A stretch of 39,552 nucleotides of DNA from Porphyromonas gulae DSM 15663 (GTDB lineage Bacteria; Bacteroidota; Bacteroidia; Bacteroidales; Porphyromonadaceae), in contig NZ_KB899174.1 in assembly GCF_000378065.1 (NCBI RefSeq), forward strand, positions 1-39,552, written 5' to 3'. Both the position numbers and the translations under genes were made by a program. The notes under the pieces are model-generated. The model did no database searches. It was not told where the DNA came from and saw only the letters and a list, made by a program, of their open reading frames with translations. Position 1 is the stretch's first letter, and each line of letters begins with the position of its first letter. Of this stretch, positions 33,722 to 39,552 are shown piece by piece.

Positions 33722-34842
33722 ATAACGGAATACATACCACCGGGCTGTGACTGTACCAGCCCGTCCAATTCGAGGTCGAAAAGCTGCGCCGAAACATCGT
33801 TTATAGGCAGGCCGGTAGCCCGTGTCAGCTCGTCCACGGAGGCTGTACCTGCTCTGAGAAGGCACTCGGCTACGGGTGTATCCGGCCAGCTATCGGGACG
33901 GAAATTCAATGTCTGTGGCTTGGCGTCTATCGTAGAACTCCAATCGAGCAGCGTCAGCACATCTTGAGCCGAGCTGACGAGGGCGGCTTTTTGATCCCTT
34001 ATCAAGGCATTGCATCCGGCCGAACGGCTATCCGTGGCTCGTCCGGGTAGGGCCAGCACTTCGCGATTGTAACCGAAAGCCAGTCCGGCGGTGATGAGGG
34101 AGCCTCCTTTCTCGGCCGATTCGATCACAAGCGTGGCATCCGACAAGCCTGCTACGATGCGGTTGCGACCGACAAAGTTGAAACGCTCCGGCTCCGTACC
34201 CATGGGGTAATCGGTGAGCAAGCCTCCGTGTCGGAGCATCTCCGTAGCAATGGAGCGATGGCTACTCGGATAGATCCTGTCCAGTCCATGAGCCAATACA
34301 CCTACCGTGGGCAGGCCGCTGTCCAAGGCAGCCTTGTGAGCTGCGACATCGACGCCGTACGCCAGTCCGCTGACGATAAGCAAATCGGGGACAGCTTCGG
34401 CCAACTCGGACACGATGCGCTCCGTAGCCGTACGTCCATAGGCCGTGATATTGCGCGTGCCTACAATGCTCAGTACTCTACGCGGCGAGAGATCGACATT
34501 GCCTTTGGAATAAAGAAGGATGGGAGCATCGACACATTCTTTCAGGCGGTAAGGATAATTGTCGTCGGTGATGAAATACATATCCAGCCCGGCTTTGAGG
34601 GCTTGATCCAACTTTCGCCGTGCTTCCTCCATGACCGAAGGAGAGAAGATGGCATCGAGCAGACGGTGAGACGCTCTCGGCAGCCTCTGTGCCAACTCTT
34701 TCCTGTCGGAAAAGATGGCTTCGGGACTGCCCATAACCGAGAGCAGCTGCCTTGCCAGCACGCTGCCCACGCCTTTTATGTGCGTGAGTGCAATGCGGAA
34801 AAGCAGCTGCTCCTCTGTCAGATGGGGGCGACGATCATCCAT
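33718..34842 (-). CDS. dprA: DNA-processing protein DprA
   Basis: DprA/Smf binds incoming single-stranded DNA in natural transformation and loads RecA; cytoplasmic, 374 aa. Residues 1-70 are a helix-hairpin-helix-like SAM domain (LTHIKGVGSVLARQLLSVMG). The Rossmann-like core has VGTRNITAYGR, VSGLAYGVDVAAHKAAL, GLDRIYPSSHR, the GRNRIVAGLSDATLVIESAEKGGSLITA block and LALPGRATDSRSAGCNALI. The last 65 residues are a winged-helix domain (TPVAECLLRAGTASVDELTRATGLPINDVSAQLFDLELDGLVQ). It overlaps the end of purL by 8 bases and the glycosyltransferase start by 4, so the three are one transcript. P. gingivalis is naturally competent, which fits. Confidence 0.96.
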   Translation of the reverse strand: MDDRRPHLTEEQLLFRIALTHIKGVGSVLARQLLSVMGSPEAIFSDRKELAQRLPRASHRLLDAIFSPSVMEEARRKLDQALKAGLDMYFITDDNYPYRLKECVDAPILLYSKGNVDLSPRRVLSIVGTRNITAYGRTATERIVSELAEAVPDLLIVSGLAYGVDVAAHKAALDSGLPTVGVLAHGLDRIYPSSHRSIATEMLRHGGLLTDYPMGTEPERFNFVGRNRIVAGLSDATLVIESAEKGGSLITAGLAFGYNREVLALPGRATDSRSAGCNALIRDQKAALVSSAQDVLTLLDWSSTIDAKPQTLNFRPDSWPDTPVAECLLRAGTASVDELTRATGLPINDVSAQLFDLELDGLVQSQPGGMYSVI

Positions 34843-37800
34843 TTTTCCCCTGCTTGGCTATCCACTCGTAAGCGTTGCGGAAAGCCTGCATCCAAGGTGT
34901 CACCTGATGTTCGTGTCGTTGTGATTCGGGATAATAACCGCACTGCCAGGGGAATATGCTTCGCTCCGGATGCGGCATCATCGTCAGATGGCGGCCATCC
35001 GCGCTGCACAATCCGGCTATGCGGTACGGCGATCCGTTGGGATTGGCCGGATAACCATCGTATTCGTACTTGGCCACCACATGGTAGGCTTTCTCCTCGT
35101 ACGGGAGACTGAATCGGCCCTCGCCATGAGCACACCATACACCGATCTTACTTCCGGCCAGATTGCCGAGCATGATGGAGTTGTTGTGCGGGATTTCCAG
35201 GGTGACGAATGTACTTTCGAATTTCTGCGATTCGTTGTGGACGAGTTTGTGCTTGAGTTCGTGTTCGGGGTACAGCAGCTCCAGCTCAGCCATCAGCTGG
35301 CAACCGTTGCAGATACCGAGGCTGAGCGTGTCAGGGCGTGTGAAGAAACGATCCAACGTGGCTTTGGCTCGCTCATTGAAGAGAATACCGCCGGCCCATC
35401 CCTTGGCAGATCCGAGTACGTCCGAATTGGAAAATCCGCCACAGAAGACAACCATCCGGATGTCCTCCAGAGTCTCTCTTCCACTGGTCAGGTCTGTGAG
35501 GTGTACGTCCTTCACATCGAAGCCGGCCAGATAGAGAGCATAGGCCATTTCCCGCTCTCCATTCGTTCCCTTGTCGCGAATGATAGCAGCGCGGATGCCG
35601 GATGCAGTCTTACGGTCGGGATCCAATCCCATCGCTTTCAGATCGCCCGTAAATTGCTTGGGGAAGTGATAGAGCACCGGTTGTTCCTTGTAATTCTCGA
35701 AGCGATTGCCGGCCAAGGTATTGCCGCTCTGGAAGCAGTCCAGCAGATAGGACGATTCATACCAAACGTCGCGCATGTGGTCGATACCGAACAGGTATTC
35801 GGCTCCGTCTTTATGGATCAAGAGATGTCGCTCTTGGGTCGGCTTGGCTATCGGGAGGAAGCCGATACCGGCATCGGTCAGAATCTTATCAACGGCTTTA
35901 CGATCTTTTACTTGAATGAGAATGCCGGGGTTTTCGGCAAAGAGGACTTTGATCAGATCGTCTTCCACGAGTTTATCCAATTCTACTTCCAGACCGCCAT
36001 CCACATTAGCAAAGCACATTTCCAAAAGAGCCGTAATCAGACCGCCTGCGGATATATCGTGTCCGGCCAGAACCAGACCCTTGTCAATGAGTTCTTGTAC
36101 GGCATTGAACGCATCGCGGAAGTATTCCGAATCACGTACGGTAGGCACCTCATCTCCGATGGCTCCCAAGCTCTGGGCAAAGGCCGATCCGCCCAAAGAG
36201 AACGGGCAGAAGCTGAAATCGATATAGTAGAGAGCGGTACCGGCTGTATGGCTCAGGACGGGGCTGACGATGCGACGAATGTCTGTCACCTCGGCCGCAG
36301 CACTGATAATCACCGTACCGGGACTCAGCACTTTTTTGTCCTCGTATTTCTGTGTCATGGAAAGAGAATCCTTGCCGGTAGGGATATTGATGCCCAAATC
36401 GACGGCAAAGTCCGAACAGGCCTCCACGGCACGGTACAAACGGGCATCTTCGCCTTCGTTACGGCAGGGCCACATCCAGTTGGCCGACAGGCTCACACCC
36501 TCGATGCCATTACGAAGCGGAGCAAAGACGATATTGGTCAGAGCTTCGGCTATGGCCAGCACCGAGCCGGCCGCCGGATCGGCCAAAGCAGCCTGAGGAG
36601 CATGGCCGATAGAAGTAGCCACTCCACTATGACCACGATAGTCCAAAGCCATAGCACCGAGGTCGCTGAGCGGAAGCTGCAATTCGCCCTGACACTGCTG
36701 ACGAGCCACTCGTCCCGTCACAGATCTGTCCACCTTATTGGTAAGCCAATCCTTACAAGCCACTGACTCCATACGCAGTACTTGCTCCAGATATTCGTCC
36801 AGACGGGCAGGATCGTATTGCGGTGCCTGATAGCGATGTTCTATGGTTCTGTCCTCCATGACGGTACGGGGAGGCTTGCCGAACATGTCGTCCAGCTTCA
36901 TGTCGATAGGACACTCGCCATTGTCCTTGCGGAAGACGAAGCGCATATCGTCAGTGGTCTCTCCGACCACATACATGGGAGCGCGTTCGCGCTCGGCTAT
37001 CTTGCGGACATACTCCAAGTCTTTCTCCTGCATCAGCAGTCCCATACGCTCCTGACTCTCATTGCCGATTATTTCTTTGGCTGAAAGAGTGGGGTCGCCG
37101 ACGGGAAGTCGATCCATGTCGATTCGGCCACCGGTCGCTTCCACCAATTCGGACAGGCAGTTCAGATGTCCTCCGGCACCATGGTCGTGGATGGAGACGA
37201 TCGGATTATTCTCGCTCTCGGCTATGGATCGGATCACATTCTGCACACGCTTCTGCATCTCAGGATTGGAGCGTTGGATGGCATTCAGCTCTATACTGCC
37301 GGACAATTGTCCTGTATTCACAGAGCTGACAGCCCCTCCACCCATACCGATGCGGTAGTTGTCTCCTCCGAGGATCACCACTTTCTCTCCCGGAGACGGC
37401 TCTCCTTTGAGTGCATCCGTCTGTTTGGCATAGCCCACACCTCCGGCAAGCATGATGACCTTGTCGTATCCATAACAGGTAGCATCCGGTGTTTCTTGGT
37501 GTTCGAAGGTCAGAACGGATCCGGTAATGAGCGGCTGTCCGAATTTATTACCGAAGTCGCTGGCACCGTTAGAGGCCTTGGTGAGGATTTGACGGGGCGT
37601 TTGATAGAGCCAACTGCGCTCGGATAGCTTCTTTTCAAACGGTCGCGTTCCGTCTGTACGGGCGTAAGAAGTCATATAGACAGCGGTGCCTGCTAACGGA
37701 ATACTGCTCTTTCCTCCTGCCATTCGATCACGAATCTCTCCACCCGTTCCGGTGGCCGCACCATTGAAAGGCTCCACCGTGGTGGGGAAATTGTGTGTTT

Positions 37801-38539
37801 CGGCTTTGAGACTCAGCACGGTATCTATCGTTTTGGTCTCGAAGTAATCGGGTTTGTCTGCACTGCGGGGAGCAAATTGCTCCACCTTCGGTCCTTGGAC
37901 GAAAGCCACATTGTCTTTGTATGCAGATACAAGGAAATTGGGATTGATTGCAGAGGTACGTTTGATTAGGTTGAAGAGAGAACTTTCCTTTTCCTCCCCA
38001 TCGATAATAAACGTACCGCCGAATATCTTATGCCGGCAGTGTTCGGAGTTGACCTGTGAGAAGCCGAACAGCTCACTGTCTGTGAGTGGTCTGCCGATGC
38101 GTTCGGACACACCTTCCAAATAACTGATTTCATCTTCGCTCAGAGCCAGTCCCTCAGCTTCATTGTAGGCGCGAATGTCCCGGACGGAAATGATAGGTTC
38201 GGGCTTACGATCTATATCGAAAATCTTTTGGTCCAGCTGCTCATAAAGAGCTTGCAACATGGGGTCGAACTCCGCGTCAGCACCTTTCACCGGAAAGAAT
38301 TCTTCGATGCGGCGTATCCCGGCAACGTTCATATTCTGCGTTATCTCTACGGCATTGGTGCTCCAAGGTGTTACCATCTCCCGACGAGGCCCTACATGAT
38401 AGCCGCTTACAACATCGGACTGACAGAGTTCGGCTCCACCAAACAGCCATACCAGCCGATGTATTTCTTCTTCGCTGAACTGAACTTCACTCTCCACGGC
38501 ATAGACAGAGCCGGACGAATGGCGAAAGAATAAAATCAT
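34835..38539 (-). CDS. purL: Phosphoribosylformylglycinamidine synthase (large form)
   Basis: Fused PurL converts FGAR, glutamine and ATP to FGAM in de novo purine synthesis; 1234 aa, the length of the single-chain form in which synthetase and amidotransferase are joined. Markers include DSELFGFSQVNSEHCRHKIFGG, the nucleotide site SLKAETHNFPTTVEPFNGAATGTGGEIRD, IVSIHDHGAGG and the second AIR synthetase-like half with AGHDISAGGLITALLEMCFA. The C-terminal class I glutaminase has the nucleophile Cys in GICNGCQLMAEL and the His in MMPHPERSIFPW. ATG 38539 follows a TATCTTTG box by 46 bases. It is the first gene of the purL-dprA-glycosyltransferase operon. Confidence 0.97.
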   Translation of the reverse strand: MILFFRHSSGSVYAVESEVQFSEEEIHRLVWLFGGAELCQSDVVSGYHVGPRREMVTPWSTNAVEITQNMNVAGIRRIEEFFPVKGADAEFDPMLQALYEQLDQKIFDIDRKPEPIISVRDIRAYNEAEGLALSEDEISYLEGVSERIGRPLTDSELFGFSQVNSEHCRHKIFGGTFIIDGEEKESSLFNLIKRTSAINPNFLVSAYKDNVAFVQGPKVEQFAPRSADKPDYFETKTIDTVLSLKAETHNFPTTVEPFNGAATGTGGEIRDRMAGGKSSIPLAGTAVYMTSYARTDGTRPFEKKLSERSWLYQTPRQILTKASNGASDFGNKFGQPLITGSVLTFEHQETPDATCYGYDKVIMLAGGVGYAKQTDALKGEPSPGEKVVILGGDNYRIGMGGGAVSSVNTGQLSGSIELNAIQRSNPEMQKRVQNVIRSIAESENNPIVSIHDHGAGGHLNCLSELVEATGGRIDMDRLPVGDPTLSAKEIIGNESQERMGLLMQEKDLEYVRKIAERERAPMYVVGETTDDMRFVFRKDNGECPIDMKLDDMFGKPPRTVMEDRTIEHRYQAPQYDPARLDEYLEQVLRMESVACKDWLTNKVDRSVTGRVARQQCQGELQLPLSDLGAMALDYRGHSGVATSIGHAPQAALADPAAGSVLAIAEALTNIVFAPLRNGIEGVSLSANWMWPCRNEGEDARLYRAVEACSDFAVDLGINIPTGKDSLSMTQKYEDKKVLSPGTVIISAAAEVTDIRRIVSPVLSHTAGTALYYIDFSFCPFSLGGSAFAQSLGAIGDEVPTVRDSEYFRDAFNAVQELIDKGLVLAGHDISAGGLITALLEMCFANVDGGLEVELDKLVEDDLIKVLFAENPGILIQVKDRKAVDKILTDAGIGFLPIAKPTQERHLLIHKDGAEYLFGIDHMRDVWYESSYLLDCFQSGNTLAGNRFENYKEQPVLYHFPKQFTGDLKAMGLDPDRKTASGIRAAIIRDKGTNGEREMAYALYLAGFDVKDVHLTDLTSGRETLEDIRMVVFCGGFSNSDVLGSAKGWAGGILFNERAKATLDRFFTRPDTLSLGICNGCQLMAELELLYPEHELKHKLVHNESQKFESTFVTLEIPHNNSIMLGNLAGSKIGVWCAHGEGRFSLPYEEKAYHVVAKYEYDGYPANPNGSPYRIAGLCSADGRHLTMMPHPERSIFPWQCGYYPESQRHEHQVTPWMQAFRNAYEWIAKQGKNG

Positions 38540-39282
38540 TATGGATATGCTTTAGAATGCTTTTGATTGAATACTTCTTACGGACAAAGATAAACGAAAA
38601 AGGAGTGTCGCGCCATAATTTTCCAAATGGTGGAACGGGAAATCGGGAAAGCCGGTCATACGCTTCGGGCAAAAGATTTCTACAGGCACCTTATCTCAGC
38701 ACAATAACGCAGCACATCCTTTTCCACATTTTACGCTTTCACCACTTTTTTTCATTTCGTGTTCCTTCTCTTTTTCATCGCCCCTCATGCCATTTTGGCG
38801 ATAGCACTTTGGAAGAATCCGTTTAGCAAAGAACTGAGAGAGGAAGAGAAAAGAGGCAGAGAGAAATTTGAACGAAAAGCTCTTATCAAGGATCAGCACC
38901 ACATCACTTGCGTCGGACTCATACTATTAAAAGTGAACAACCCCAAACATTAGGCAGCACACTTCCTGCAGCGCACATTTAGTGGTATCACCTTGATAGA
39001 AGTAAAGTTCACAAAGCCTTTCCGATGCAAAGGAAAGAGTGATGGAAAAGAGAAAGAAGTACGAGACGGGGAAGCAGAAAGCGAAAGTAAAAGTCTGATG
39101 ACCCATCGCACAGCGATTGCATTATCCCTCGGTGCGCGGCTACCTGTGGTACCTGCCGAACAACGAGGATGTTTCATGCTTCCTTGGCGGGGGCGGTGGG
39201 GAGAGGCAGGGATGGGGAATGGATATTAATAAGGAAGTGATGAGAAAGAGATAAGGACCTAATCAGTCGAAAACAGGGAACC
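38540..39282. other. Intergenic region between purL and the 5S rRNA terminator
   Basis: About 740 bases with no confident gene. A TGGCGCG string (minus strand, around 38611-38617) sits just upstream of the purL -7 box. A 64-codon plus-strand frame at 38759-38953 would encode a short hydrophobic helix followed by a charged tail, but it starts with GTG and has no known relative that I recognise. No tRNA was seen. Confidence 0.5.
38585..38592 (-). promoter_or_regulatory. purL promoter -7 box (TATCTTTG)
   Basis: Minus-strand TATCTTTG fits TAnnTTTG with a start near 38578. The leader of about 38 bases shows no purine-riboswitch-like fold that I can recognise. Confidence 0.6.
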
Positions 39283-39323
39283 AAAAAAGGAGAGAGTCTC
39301 TGTATGTTAGAGACTCTCTCCTT
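39283..39323 (-). terminator. Rho-independent terminator of the rRNA operon
   Basis: A perfect 15-bp stem (39287-39301 with 39309-39323, AAGGAGAGAGTCTCT) with a 7-base loop. On the minus strand it is followed by six T (39283-39288, overlapping the stem base). It lies about 40 bases past the 5S 3' end. Confidence 0.9.
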
Positions 39324-39360
39324 GACTCGGGGAAATAATACCCCTCTTCTTCTTAAAAAA

Positions 39361-39470
<110 letters not shown>

Positions 39471-39552
39471 ACCTCTAAAAAAGGCAATCGACATATCGAA
39501 AGACTAAGAAATAAAATCATCTTGTAAAGCGCTTTATCCAAGCAAACCTATA
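39471..39552 (-). other. 23S-5S spacer
   Basis: A+T-rich spacer between the 5S gene and the 23S gene expected beyond the right edge. No 23S 3' end motif is seen in the window. Confidence 0.6.

Noticed and set aside
34970-36766. 598-codon plus-strand open frame
   Set aside because: It lies antisense to the conserved purL gene and has no recognisable domain.

Overview
The window looks like a chromosomal segment of Porphyromonas gingivalis or a very close relative. The evidence is surface proteins with type IX secretion C-terminal sorting domains that resemble the TapA/TapB/TapC antigens of that species, a DUF5103-type T9SS Plug protein, a TamL lipoprotein with two TamB partners, and Bacteroidota-type promoters (TAnnTTTG -7 boxes) in front of many genes. 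The species call rests on recognition of protein sequences, not on a database search.

Layout. Positions 1-455 hold 22-bp tandem repeats and the leader of trpS. A plus-strand block follows: trpS, a DUF3127 protein with an SSB-like tip, rlmH, an exported MsrA-MsrB fusion and a membrane-anchored transglutaminase-like protein. At 4868-5175 a minus-strand structured RNA (6S-like candidate) and a plus-strand cation efflux gene are read outward from one palindromic double promoter; folB follows the efflux gene. From 6551 to 21063 lies a minus-strand envelope-assembly block, in transcription order prs, tamB2, tamL, tamB1 and plug. A DEAD-box RNA helicase (21252-22535) precedes it.

From 23197 to 30038 lie tapC, tapB, tapA and a second tapA-like gene, all on the minus strand. 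The second tapA-like gene arose by tandem duplication of a roughly 2.35-kb unit that also copied the last 46 codons of topB. That relic still sits between the two copies, together with duplicated promoter, operator-like and leader-hairpin sequences. Then come topB itself and a tightly overlapping purL-dprA-glycosyltransferase operon (minus strand). The right edge holds the 5S rRNA gene and its terminator, the downstream end of an rRNA operon whose 23S gene lies beyond the window.

How the parts fit: TamB2, TamL, TamB1 and Plug all serve the outer membrane or T9SS translocon, and the Tap proteins are predicted T9SS cargo, so export machinery and cargo lie within about 24 kb. MsrAB is an exported oxidative-repair enzyme. 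A family of GC-rich inverted-repeat elements sharing a TGGCGCGAG core recurs in the gaps upstream of tamB1, the helicase gene and topB, with weaker relatives near trpS and purL.
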